DNA of 64,000 nucleotides, taken from the NCBI GenBank assembly GCA_022457155.1, contig JAJGOT010000133.1:194501-258500 (forward strand), read 5' to 3'. This stretch comes from Cladopsammia gracilis (taxonomy: Eukaryota; Cnidaria; Anthozoa; Scleractinia; Dendrophylliidae). Under the pieces are notes generated by a model. The model saw only the letters and a list, made by a program, of their open reading frames with translations. It searched no databases and was not told the DNA's origin. A program made the translations under genes and the position numbers. How positions within the stretch are numbered: position 1 is the first letter of the stretch; each line of letters opens with the position of its first letter. This document shows, in pieces, positions 47,461 through 57,237 of this stretch.

Positions 47461-48495
47461 TTTATATTTTTTCGCTCTCACCGTTTTATATTATTTTTCG
47501 CTTGGCACACTTAAAGAACGAGAAATACACACAATGCTTTTGTTTCGCTGCGGAGGTCAGTTACAGTCGTTATGTAAATAATGTCGACTGCCAGACTGCA
47601 GACCGCAGTAGCAGCTCCAAAAAGAGATGGCAGGTTTATTATGTAAATTATGATTTGGTGACTGCTGGACCACAGTAGCAGTCTTGATTTATGTAGTTGA
47701 AGTATTCTGCCCCTTCATGTATTGTAAAACTTTGCAGGTATAAACTTACATGTAAGCTTAAATTATTAAGTTAACTTACGTGTGCCATGAGCTGTGTTCT
47801 TGTAACCCTCTATAAACCCTAATGTACATTTCTCAAAACTGATCTTTTTCGATTCATTGTCTATCAAGTTGTGACGGTTTAAAGTGAAATATATCACACC
47901 ATTTTTGTGAAAATAAACTGACTTGAGTATTTAGCATTTCAACATGTACATGTAGATTCGTGCCATGGTTGACAGTAAAAATTAAATCGAAACGCTACCC
48001 AGCGTTAAAAACATACCTGCAAAGATGCGTGGGTTCTTCTTCATTCTTTTAGGGCATTTTGTATTGAGATTTCCACTGAATAAAGCCGTTTTAAGGCCCG
48101 AAGCTTCGCCAGTAGTCAAACTCAACCGCCATTCGACCGTTGAAAATATCCCGCCTTCGGCGCCTTCGGGTCAGTGGCATTCATTATTCAGCGGTGGATG
48201 CGTCATGTATAGGGACATAGATTGTACCCTTTCGTAGGCCCTGAGTTGCATGGATCCAGCATGTTTTAGCTCAACGGAGAGATTTTGGAGAATTAACTTT
48301 CCCGTTTCCAAGGAGTCACTGACGAGAATCTAGCTTCTGCTTATATAATTTTGCTCCTAGAATAACTGAAAAATTTATTGTTATATTTCCCCAGGATCCT
48401 CGTAAAGGAACTGTAATAACGGTAAAACCACAACGACAAACCAATGAAGACAGAGTACCGGATCTATCGTAGACCTGGATCAGTAAAAATCTTGA

Positions 48496-48807
48496 AATAG
48501 TAATGGTAAAAACGGCAAACTGATCCTTACGGCAAAAAGAAAAGATAGAGACAGAAGTGAAATAAAAAAACAATAAACAATTGAATATATTTGCCCGATA
48601 TTTCGGTTCGCAAAACAAACCTTCTACGGGGGCTAGAAAACAAAAATGTATGATTGATTTTTGTTTTCTAGCCCCCGTAGAAGGTTTGTTTTGCGAACCG
48701 AAATATCGGGCAAATATATTCAATTGTTTATTGTTTTTTATTTCACTTCTGTCTCTATCTTTTCTTTTTGCCGTAAGGATCAGTTTGCCGTTTTTACCAT
48801 TACTATT
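48496..48807. mobile_element. Near-perfect palindrome, arms about 150 bp
   Basis: Arms 48496-48646 and 48657-48807 are inverted copies with hardly a mismatch and a loop of about 10 bp (GTATGATTGA). Landmarks: AAACCTTCTACGGGGGCTAG and GAATATATTTGCCCGATATT on opposite strands. Reading frames on both strands give the same peptide, as expected for a palindrome. Confidence 0.95.
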
Positions 48808-48809
48808 CC

Positions 48810-49780
48810 TCGTGAAGGGTAAACGTTTTCAGGTGCTCACGGGGTACCAGCCATTTACCCACTGAACTAGACTACGCAACTTTTACGAATCTCTCTTTGC
48901 ACTTTAAAGTTGGCCTATTTTATTATTTTATTTTTGACATTATCAGTGCTAGAACAATTTCAATAAGGGGACCGGCCTTGTTTTGTATGAGAATTCTGAC
49001 GCGTGTCACGCGTCACGCGTCACATGCGCGGCATCATTTTCAAGGAAAGTCTTCGTACTTTTATTATTCCGGTAAGCTATTCTACCAATACCGAACGCTA
49101 AGTAATCTTGACGTTGGCTCTGTCTGTTGTTGCAGTTTTATTTTCCGACTGGCTGCCGAGAATCAACAATATGCCCGAGTGCACACTCAAGCGCTTCTTT
49201 TACAGGAATTTATCGGTCTCGCTATTTTCATTTACACGACTTTTAAAAGGGTTACATGATATATTGTTACAGAGTATCTGGAGTCTCCCATTTTAATTAC
49301 ATGGTTTTTGCAGCTATGGATTCAATAAGTATGTAGCTCAATAAGAGCATTTTTAATACGCTTTAAATAGTACAGATCATCGATGAAAGTTGGACTGAGT
49401 TTTGATAAAGTCCGATGATATGGTAGAAGTCCCATGTAATTTATCAGTGTTCATGTCTTTCACAGCTTCCTATTTTCATTTAGCTTCAATACCACGGTTC
49501 CGGTCGATTTCAGTGTTTCAAAGGCACCCGCATTTTGGCGTGAGTTTTTAGAATCTACATAACTCGAGCCGTCAGAGAAAGCTTAAAACAGTTCGAGTTA
49601 ATAAAATTTCAAGTTATTGAAGGTAACGAATAATTGTAAAAGAGTGAAGCAGGGGAAAACTGCCTTTAGTTCTAAATATCAAGAAGTTCGATACTGTGAC
49701 TCTCTAATCCTCGAGGGGAGGCGCGAAGCGCCGATACTCACACGCGTGTACATGTTTCAGCTTTTCGTGCTCCTCCCTCC
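48810..49780. other. Interior of the CACTA element, non-coding
   Basis: Short frames are present (48897-49259) but with no recognisable domain. Confidence 0.5.
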
Positions 49781-49783
49781 TCC

Positions 49784-50650
49784 CTTACATGTTATTTACA
49801 GGATAGCCTCCTTTTTCTCGAAATACATGCTATTTATAGGGTTCCTTATAGTCTCTCTTTTTTTGATTTGCATGTTATTTACAGGATAGCCCCCTTTTTT
49901 GATTTACATGTTATTTACATGATATCCTCCCTTTTTCGATTTACATGTTATTTACATGGTTCCTTGCAGGCTCCCTTTTTAGATTTACATGTTATTTACA
50001 GGGTCCTTGTAGTCTCTATTTTTTTTTATTTACATGTTATTTACATGATAGCCTCCCTTTTTCGATTTACATGTTATTTACAGGGTCCTTGTAGTCTCTA
50101 TTTTTTTTATTTACATGTTATTTACAGGATAGCCTCCCTTTTTCGATTTATATGTTATTTACAGGGTTCCTTGTAGGCTCCTTTTTTCGATTTACATGTT
50201 ATTTACAGGATAGCCCCCCTTTTTTGATTTACATGTTATTTACACGATAGCCTCCCTTTTTCGATGTACATGTTATTTACAGGTTTCCTTATAATCTGTC
50301 TTTTTTATTTACATGTTATTTACAGGATAGCCTCCCTTTTTCGATTTACATGTTATTTACATTGTTCCTTGCAGGCTCCCTTTTTCGATTTACATGTTAT
50401 TTACAGGGTCTAGATACTGTAAATGTGTGTGGAATAATTTCCATGTTATTTACATAACCCTCTTTTTTCTTACTGTAGCAAGAACCATGTAAATAACTAT
50501 TTACAGTAGATTTACATGTGTGTTCAAAGCTGTAAATTTCATGTAAATTTTATTTACAAAACCCTAACATGTAAATCGCAGTTTACAAAGTATGTTAATC
50601 CATATTTACATGTTGTAAATTACTTTTTACATGTGCATGTAAATTTTCAA
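49784..50650. repeat. Right subterminal array of the CACTA element
   Basis: Units of about 37-45 bp with CGATTTACATGTTATTTACAGG and ATAGCCTCCCTTTTT, the inverse of the left array; ends in denser TTTACATG motifs. Short reading frames through it are repeat translation. Confidence 0.95.
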
Positions 50651-51228
50651 CTTTTCCTGTGAACCAGAAATCAAAAAATCAGGAAACGTTTCTTTCACTG
50701 TTCTTCCATTCAATTATGACGACAAAGCAGCATATATCATGGTTAAAAGAAAAATGAAAATCTTCGAGCATGAAAATGAAGGATAAGAAAAGAATTTTTC
50801 TCTTGGTTTGACAGTTGCAGACGAAGAAACCCACCAATTGTTTGCGGAAATTGAAACCAGACTCAGACAATTGACAGATGAATCAAAACCAGCAATCTGG
50901 AAGCTGAACCCAAAACTGAAGGTTCATTCAGATTCACTTGCTGTTCTCAAGCAGGATCAAAGTGAATGCCAAGAGGTTTATTCGAAACTTAATGCGCAAA
51001 AAGGAAAAATAACTTGCCTTTTCAACCAAAAGGTTGGTGAAAGATCGAAAAAGAAGTTTGATCCGCATGCCATCAACGGTGCTCCATCCATTGGAACGGT
51101 CGTCTTGAGATTCAGGCAAGTGTTTCAGGCAAGTGTTTCTTGGTAACATCATTTTGAGGCCGCTTTCTTTCTTTGATGACTTTGAGAATGTGAATGATTC
51201 TGAAGATCTTGTTGATCTTTTTTTGAAA

Positions 51229-51253
51229 TTTTTTTGTGTTTTCATATAAAATG
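51229..51253 (+). promoter_or_regulatory. Start-proximal motif of Polinton gene B
   Basis: TTTTTTTGTGTTTTCATATAAAATG, the same arrangement as upstream of gene A and the divergent pair at 38.1 kb. Confidence 0.65.
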
Positions 51254-51893
51254 GCAACCAAAGAAGCAAAAGAAATTCTCAAATGCATACTTAACAAACC
51301 AGAAAAAAATTATCCAAGAAAACTCAAAGATGACGAACCAGAAATAAAAAGTGCCTTTACATATTGTTCATTAAACAGCCAAGCAGCAGTTGTTAGGGTT
51401 CAAGGACAAATGCAAATTTTCGAACATGAAAACGAAAAAGAAACGATTTTTCTCTTGTTTTGACAGTTGAAGATAAAGTAACTACAGGAATATTTCAGAG
51501 CGTTGGAAAAGAGTTCAAGGACTTTGTTCGAACAAAATTCGAGAAACGTTTGCCAGTTGCAAAAAATGCAAAACCTTCCAAATTGCTGAATTTGCTCAAT
51601 TAGAAGGAGGAAGAGAACAGAAATTTTTGTGTATTGATTCTTTTCTCCACAAGTATGGAAGTGAAACTTCAAATCTTAACTTGAAACTTCAAACAGATGG
51701 AGAAAAAATCACTTGCCCTTTCAATCAAAAGGTTCGTGAAATCGACCCACATTCAATCATTGGTACTCCATTCATTGGAAGTGTTGACGTGAGATTCAAG
51801 CCAGTTCTTTTAGACCACCTCATCTTAATTTTCCCGAGCATAAAGAAGGTGTTCATCAAAGGAAGTTTTGAAGCCATCATCTGCTATGTTTGA
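51251..51893 (+). pseudogene. Polinton gene B, paralog of gene A
   Basis: The frame MATKEAKEILKCILN has EPEIK and QIFEHENEKE, is shifted near 51445, continues as VEDKVTTGIFQSVGKEF, is stopped at about 51601 and ends with CPFNQKVRE, DPHSIIGTPFIGSV and RFKPVL. The same blocks in the same order occur in gene A, so the pair arose by tandem duplication inside the Polinton. Function not recognised. Confidence 0.6.
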
Positions 51894-52038
51894 TGATGAT
51901 TTTAATGCGTCTAATGATGATTATGTTTTTTATGATTCTGATGATTATTTTGTGGAACCTGATGATATTTTTCTGGGGTCTGATGAGCCTGATGATGATT
52001 TTGTGAAGTATGTGATTATCAATAAGTCCGATCCTTGA
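51886..52038 (+). CDS. Small acidic reading frame (50 codons)
   Basis: ATG at 51886, overlapping the last codons of gene B in another frame, reads MFDDDFNASNDDYVFYDSDD and on to a TGA at 52036-52038. It is very rich in Asp, with repeated D-D-x-F/Y words that arise from TGATGATT repeats. It may be a small acidic protein or only a repeat-born frame. Confidence 0.3.
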   Translation: MFDDDFNASNDDYVFYDSDDYFVEPDDIFLGSDEPDDDFVKYVIINKSDP

Positions 52039-52212
52039 GAAAATTAAAGGAAAACCCTTTCATCCGACTCGCTTTCATCGCAAGTTGGGAACTCATCCGA
52101 AGAAGAATCGTCCCATCTCGATGGTTTCCAATCTGGATCTCCTTACACATCATCCTCAGGTTCCCAACAGAATCCAGCTCTTCCTCCATACCAACTTTCC
52201 GAATCACTCATT
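52020..52212 (-). pseudogene. Small Polinton gene with acidic end, broken
   Basis: On the minus strand, ATG near 52212 (after TTTAAA) reads MSDSESWYGGRAGFCWEPED, reaches a stop, and in the same frame continues with a Ser/Asp/Glu-rich stretch (DDSSSDEFPTCDESESDE). I do not recognise it. Confidence 0.35.
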
Positions 52213-52531
52213 TTAAAGATCTCATATTCTTTTTCCATTTTTCATAGTCTTTTTTATATCTGTGAACATTCACGCACAAGTCAATGACCATGTCATCAAT
52301 TGTTTTCACTTGATTCCTGAATGCTTGAGAATCAAATTGTGTTCCTCTCAAGTTCAATTTCAGTTCCGTCGAAAATTTTTTGTATGTGAAGGCGAAATGA
52401 CACGTTTCAATTTTTTTGGTGTAATTCTTCAGTTCCTGAAAAGTTTTCAAACACACTCCAGCACCGTTCACAACGCCGTAACACAATCGGATTGAGTGTC
52501 GCACCTCAAACAATCGTTCCAGTGACAACAA
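52208..52531 (-). CDS. Polinton-associated reading frame, unknown function
   Basis: A frame of about 100 codons with a polar, helical C-terminus (DLCVNVHRYKKDYEKWKKNM). The start is unclear; it overlaps the end of the fibre-like gene in another frame, as packed viral genes often do. Not recognised. Confidence 0.35.
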   Translation of the reverse strand: MLSLERLFEVRHSIRLCYGVVNGAGVCLKTFQELKNYTKKIETCHFAFTYKKFSTELKLNLRGTQFDSQAFRNQVKTIDDMVIDLCVNVHRYKKDYEKWKKNMRSLK

Positions 52532-53990
52532 GCACGGTCTGATGTTCCTGTGATTGCGCGGTTGCCTTGATTGTCACAGCTGGGAAGGAACCCAGTTTAT
52601 CTTGGACGAAGAGAAACGCTTTTAAAAGAACGCACTGAACAGGAAGAAAACAAAAGAAAGTGTTCTGATCAGGGAAGAAAACCAAATCTTGAGGATTGTT
52701 TTTTCGTCTTGAAAAGAAACCATTCCTCTCAAACTGCATTTTCGGGCCATCTAAGAGTTTGAAACCATTCATATCCAGGTTAGTTTGCATGACCATTTTT
52801 GCATTCGTGAACGTGAAAGCCTTGTCGAAAACTTCAGCAGGAACATCTGAATGAAATCCACTGACTCCATAAATGATGAGATATCCTGCCCCTTGCGCTG
52901 GTGATGATTTCACGCCATCGCATTTCACGTCAAGCATCAAGAATTCTGGTGGAGTGATTTTCCACTTGTGCATATCAATAATGCACCTGATGAAGCTTTT
53001 CAATGGGTCTGTTGACTGGAAAATGTTTGATTATTGTTGCTCAACATTCAAACTCGTTGAAACAGCATTGACAGAGACATTCGTAATTGTTGGAGGAAAA
53101 AACCCAACGCAAATCGTATATTCTCCTTCTGCGATTTGGTGCATATTGAAGCCAATTCTTCTACGATATTTGTTGTCAGCTTGTTTGGAAAAAAAACAGA
53201 TAATAAGCGAGTTGGTTGTTCTTGTTTGGACTTTGAGGGCGAGTATTGAGTGAAAGCACTTGAAGCTCATCTTATGTTTCCGTTGAACTTTCATCCACAG
53301 TTCTCATCAGATAAGCGAATTTATTTTTCAGGTCTGCGGATTAAGAAACATGGAATTCATTGACATATTTTTAAGATTTTCTTCTGTTTTTTTGTCAGTT
53401 CCTCTTCCACACTTCCTATCTTGATATCAACATAAGATTTAGTAGGCACGTCGGAATTGTTGACAGGTGGTTCCAGATTTTTCACGGACTTTGATTTCAT
53501 ATCGAGATCACCAGAAGAATCTCTTTTCAGAATCTTTCTATCTCCCAGTGCATCATCCATATATTTTTTATTGGCTGCTTGGTCAATTTCTTCAGGGTCT
53601 TTCACATCCAAATGAAATTGTTTCCCATATTCAAACCAACTTGCATTGGAAACGTCTCTTCACGACTGAGAAAGATATTCCTGACATCATTGCAAGATAC
53701 AAGATTGTTATAATTTGCTGCCAGATGTTCAAAAGTTTGTTGTTTTGAGTTTTTTACATTGAAAAGTTCTTTCAAATCAATATCTTTGGTGACTTCATGT
53801 GTAGGTGCCGAGGCATCAGGATGGAATTTTTTCAGAGTTATCATATTGACAACTGAAAGATCATCGTCTTCATCCGTGTCCATATTGGTGATAAGTTTTC
53901 TATTCATACCAATTCCTCCAGGAGAAATCAATTTGTTTCCCCGAATGTCTAAATCTCCAGTCATATGTGTGGTGCCATCAACTAACAGTA
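52506..53990 (-). pseudogene. Fibre-like protein with MTGDLD repeats, broken
   Basis: From the minus-strand MTGDLDIRGNKLISP near 53964, similar words recur: SSGDLDMKSKSVKNLEPPVN then PTKSYVD, ANKKYMDDALG, and MQTNLDMNGFKLL near the C-terminal part. G-D-L-D-M-x-G-x-x-I-x-N-L with K-x-Y-V-D is the repeat found in phage tail-fibre-like and some Polinton proteins. A frameshift near 53605 and a stop near 53031 break it; the last frame ends at 52506. It would be a virion surface fibre by analogy only. Confidence 0.55.
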
Positions 53991-54062
53991 CTGCAGTTGG
54001 ATTTGGTTAGGAAAGGAATGAGGTTGGAGCCGCCCCAGCCTTTTTATGGAACATGGGATAGA

Positions 54063-54400
54063 TCAACAACTCCTTATACAGGAGCAGGAAAAAAATTAAA
54101 AAACCGAAGTACATTGATAAAGCGCTAAGCAATTTTGATTTGTGGAAATGGTGCGATTATTTGAATATTGCATTGAAAGGAATATTCTCAAGAAATGAAA
54201 AGATGGGGAAAAAACATTCTCCTTGCATCTTGAATTTAGATGATTTAGGAAATCAGGGAACACATTGGGTGTGTTGTTTTGTGAGAAATAATTTATTTCA
54301 CTACTTCGATTCCTTTGGTATGCCGCCGCCTTTGGAATGGGAACAAAATTTGAAAAAGCACGATCCAATAATTTCCCAATACAAGACATTTACAGTTTAA
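54063..54400 (+). pseudogene. Adenain-like cysteine protease, truncated
   Basis: The readable part has the N-terminal FDLWKWCDYLNI, then GIFSRNEKMGK, NLDDLGNQGTHWVCC (catalytic His) and FHYFDSFGMPPP (catalytic Asp/Asn position and the conserved D-S-F-G). The frame ends at 54400 before the usual catalytic Cys block; a Cys-bearing segment (E-C-Y-C-L-F) in a shifted frame just downstream may be its remnant. A frame change near 54100 is also needed upstream. This C5/Ulp1-type protease processes capsid proteins in adenovirus-like and Polinton systems. Confidence 0.7.
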
Positions 54401-55204
54401 AGTTTGAGTGTTATTGCTTATTTTCCACCTAGCTCGGTTTTCTTTGTTCTTTTCAGGGGAATGTATCACATAACCCCGTTCATTAGAGTGTCTGAAAAGC
54501 TGGGTGCGGCTTTGATTGTAAAGGGGAGAGGTGGGGCTGAAAACAATAGCTGATATCAATAGCAAAACAAAGGATTATATATTACCCTCAACATATTCCC
54601 CTCGACATATTCCCTTCGCCTTAGTCCCCTCGACTTATTCCCCTCATAATACAAAATAACACAAACGGGAAGACAAAATAGGGCGTAACAAGGAGAACGC
54701 TCTAGCATCGGTCAATATTTTTTGTTTACAAAAAAAGACAACTTCATCAATCATATTACTACGTAATTAACTTGCCGGTCGCGACCAAAAAGCGAAATGT
54801 TAATAACATTATTCGATGGTATCGTACCTCGATTCAGGTTTCGGGTCTTCAATAATGTACGACGCCTCGTTTTACGCTTGAACCTGAATATGTTTCTGCC
54901 GCTTTCCCTTGGAAAACACACCGCAACCACTCCATTGATCTTCGAAAGATGAAGGCGGGCAGTTGGGCCATGGCGAGACCACGAGTACTGTTCATACATT
55001 TTCCTCTCTCTCTCTCCTTCTACTCATAACGAAGCAACGTGCTCGATGCAAATTTGGCAAACGTCTCGCTCCGTAATGTGCCGTGATCCCAATGCGGCCT
55101 TGCGGAATCATGGTCTTTTGCATTTGAATTGAACGAAGTGTTACTCTCCGAAAAATTAATATTTTTTTTGTTTTAGAAAACCTCACAAGGTGAACAATAA
55201 GCAT
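54401..55204. other. Non-coding stretch inside the Polinton
   Basis: Repeated CCCCTCGACATATTCCC / CCCTCGACTTATTCCCC words at about 54595-54645. No gene seen; probably inserted or decayed DNA between the protease and DUF5679-like genes. Confidence 0.5.
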
Positions 55205-55323
55205 GTTATTGACCAGTCCCTCGGGGATATGTGATATATTCCCCTCGTGGCGTTCTCTCGGGCTACGCCCTCGAGTATGCCATGAGGGGAATATATCACA
55301 ATCCCCGAGGGACTGGTCAATAA
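55205..55323. mobile_element. Foldback element (119 bp)
   Basis: Inverted arms GTTATTGACCAGTCCCTCGG GG and their complement at 55301-55323, with ATTCCCCTCGTGGC / GCCATGAGGGGAAT nearer the centre. Confidence 0.85.
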
Positions 55324-55465
55324 CCCTTACTTGTTATTCCTGAATAAAATGAAGAAGGGAAAATAATTTGAAGACATTGTTAATATGTTCTCGAAAAATG
55401 ATTCAAAAGTGAATGAAAAAATTCTAGTAAAATATATCAAATCTTTTTGAACGCATTCTAAAAAG

Positions 55466-55615
55466 ATGAAAATTTATTGCTTAAAAGAAAAAATGTACAC
55501 ACCAAATGTGCATGGTACAGAACATCGCGTCACGACGAAAAACAACAGGGCAATGGTAAAAGCTCAATGCGCCTCCTGCGGTAAAACAAAATACCGATTT
55601 GTTTCGGGAAACTAA
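55466..55615 (+). CDS. DUF5679-like small zinc-ribbon protein
   Basis: A complete 49-codon frame, ATG at 55466 to TAA, reads MKIYCLKEKM, then HRVTTKNNRAMVKAQC, ASCGKTKYRF. The family pattern is Y-C-V-K-C-R, then T-x-K/N-N-R-x-M-x-K-x-x-C-x-x-C-G-x-K. Here the first C-x-x-C is reduced to a single Cys (C-L-K-E-K). Such proteins sit in Polinton, adintovirus and related genomes; their job is unknown. It is followed directly by the PLA2-domain gene, in the usual Polinton neighbourhood. Confidence 0.65.
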   Translation: MKIYCLKEKMYTPNVHGTEHRVTTKNNRAMVKAQCASCGKTKYRFVSGN

Positions 55616-55627
55616 ATCTGCCCTCAC

Positions 55628-56290
55628 AAGGTGGGGGCATTGGATCTACAATTGCTGAATTAGGGTTTGAGGGAGTAACGCATGCGATCCCCTGGTTAGA
55701 TAAAAAAGCTGTTGAAATGGGTCGTTATGGCGCAAGTGAATTAAAGTGAAAGCCTGAATTGCAAAAGAAAGTGATTGATTATGGCTTGAAAAAGTTAACT
55801 CCAGTGATTCAAAATGTTGGAAGCCAAACAATAGATCAATTATCAATAGCTGTGAGGCCGAACAAGAAATATAAAACAGATCGAAAAGATCTTGATGGAA
55901 AAGGATTAGATATTCATAAATCAATTGGAAAATTACCGAAACCCCCAAAAGGTGTCACGCCTCCAGGGCATAATTATCCAGGGCCATATAATCCGCTTCA
56001 TCAACAGCTGAGATATGATCCGGACACAGGCGAGATTTTAGAAATTTATCAACAACCAACAGGAAAAACAGATGCAGTTGCTTACAACATGACGTTGATT
56101 ATTCAATATGTGCAAATAGATTAAATCCGCGAAAATGTAAAAAAAGCAGACAGAAAAATGGTTAAAGCGTTGGACGCTATTCCACGGAAAGATAGACAAT
56201 GGGGGCGTGCTTTGACAAGAAATACAATAAACACGAAACAAAAATTAGGATTTAGGAATGCCAAAAAACGGAAAAAGGTAATAATGGTTG
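55628..56290 (+). pseudogene. Polinton protein with parvovirus-type phospholipase A2 domain, broken
   Basis: The frame opens with GGGIGSTIAELG, has a TGA at about 55747, then KKVIDYGLKKLTPVIQNVG and, from about 55965, the PLA2 calcium loop HNYPGPYNPLHQQ. The Asp-Ala before the catalytic His is present (TDAVAY), but a one-base break near 56085 puts the H-D-x-x-Y motif in another frame. The PLA2 domain of parvovirus VP1 type helps virions leave endosomes; in Polintons the domain is found in virion-associated proteins. The broken C-terminal part merges into the start of the integrase gene. Confidence 0.7.
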
Positions 56291-56299
56291 GGCTCAAAA

Positions 56300-57237
56300 C
56301 CTTGCTGAGGGATTGCACAGACCAATCATTCGAATTTTCCAAAGAGAAGAGTCATTTCTCAAGGAATAGATAAGATTTGGGCAGCGGATTTGGTTGAAAT
56401 AGGGAAATTTAGCAAATGGAATAAAGGTTTTAAATTTCTCTTGATGGTCATCGATGTTTTCTCACAATATGGTTGGATTGAACCTTTGAAAGATAAGCGC
56501 GGTGATTCAGTCGTCCGTGCGTTTAATAAAATTTTCAAATCAGGTCGACAACCCCGGTTGCTATGGTCAGATCGTGGATCAGAGTTTTTCAATGTAAATA
56601 TGAGAAGCCTCCTCAATAAACATGGCATTAAATAATCTTCATCAGAAAATGAAGAAGAGAGTTCTGTTGTCGAACGATGGAACAGGGCGATGAAACAAAA
56701 ACTCTGGAAGATGTTTTCTGTTAATAATAACACATCCGTACAGTTTATTTTGACAAACTGGACAAGTTGGTTGACGAATATATTTAAACTTATCATTCTA
56801 ACGTTAAAATGACTCCCGCACAGGCCAACCAAAACAAAAATGAAAGCAAGGTTTTCGCTAATCTTTTCAGCGACTTATTATATTCAGAAAACAAGACACC
56901 GAAATTTTCAGTAGGTGACAGAGTTAGAATTTCAAAATACAAGCGAAAAATACTCGACAAAGGATTTACACCGAATTGGACCGAAGAGGTCTTTAAAATA
57001 GATGGAATATTGAACACAAAACCAGTTACGTACCGATTAGTTGATTTGCAAGGAGAACCGGTCAAAGGAAGCTTCTATGAACAAGAACTTCAAAGGACAA
57101 CTCAAGATGTATTTCGAATTGATAAAGTGATTCGTCGTGATAATAAGCGAGAACACGCGCTTGTAAAATGGAAGGGATATCCTGATAAATTCAATTCTTG
57201 GGTTCCGTTGAGTGATGCGAAAAAGCTTGTCTAATAC
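56300..57237 (+). pseudogene. Polinton integrase with C-terminal chromodomain, broken
   Basis: Catalytic residues are visible: first Asp in IWAADLVEIG (about 56377), second Asp in LLWSDRGSEFF (about 56560), and Glu in SSVVERWNRAMK (about 56663). Stops at about 56369 and 56632 and a frame change near 56760 break the core. The C-terminal 141 codons (56809-57237) are open: an SH3-like segment (FSVGDRVRISKYKR, FTPNWTEEVFKI) and a chromodomain (VIRRDNKREHALVKWKGYPD then NSWVP). Integrase plus chromodomain is standard for Polintons, and the gene usually lies near one end of the element, so the right terminus is probably close. Confidence 0.85.

Larger units (their letters stand above)
38933..50661. 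mobile_element. CACTA/EnSpm-like element, 11.7 kb, apparently non-autonomous
   Basis: The ends are CACTGGAAAAGTTGAAAATTTACA (left) and, inverted, CACAGGAAAAGTTGAAAATTTACA (right), flanked by AAC on each side (38930-38932, 50662-50664). CACTR ends, a 3-bp duplication and long arrays of short subterminal repeats are marks of the CACTA superfamily. Removing the element plus one AAC restores the frame of Polinton gene A, which fixes the borders. No transposase was recognised in the 10-kb interior, which is filled with repeats and smaller MITEs. Confidence 0.75.
38884..51146 (+). pseudogene. Polinton gene A, split by the CACTA element
   Basis: The frame starts at 38884 (MTTTEEFDTQNL), is cut at 38932 by the CACTA insertion, and resumes at 50665 after one AAC copy. 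The rejoined frame gives the same P-E-I-K motif seen in the neighbouring paralog at 51251, then FEHENE in both. An in-frame TAA at about 50784 follows, then FSLGLTVADEETH on to 51146, including CLFNQKVGE and DPHAINGAPSIGTV. I do not recognise the protein family; it could be a structural component. Product unknown. Confidence 0.65.
32900..57237. mobile_element. Decayed Polinton/Maverick element with two nested insertions
   Basis: Genes typical of Polintons and related viruses lie on both strands: adenain-like protease (54063-54400), DUF5679-like small protein (55466-55615), PLA2-domain protein (about 55628-56290), integrase with chromodomain (about 56300-57237), a fibre-like protein (minus), a duplicated gene pair, and a SAP-like protein (minus). 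Without the Ginger (33129-38102) and CACTA (38933-50661) insertions about 7.6 kb remains. DNA polymerase B, the packaging ATPase and the capsid proteins are not seen, so it is partial or deleted. No terminal inverted repeat could be recognised; both ends given are the limits of recognisable coding. Confidence 0.75.

Noticed and set aside
49617..50176. Frames rich in LHVIYRIASLFRF words
   Set aside because: Translation of the CACTA subterminal array.
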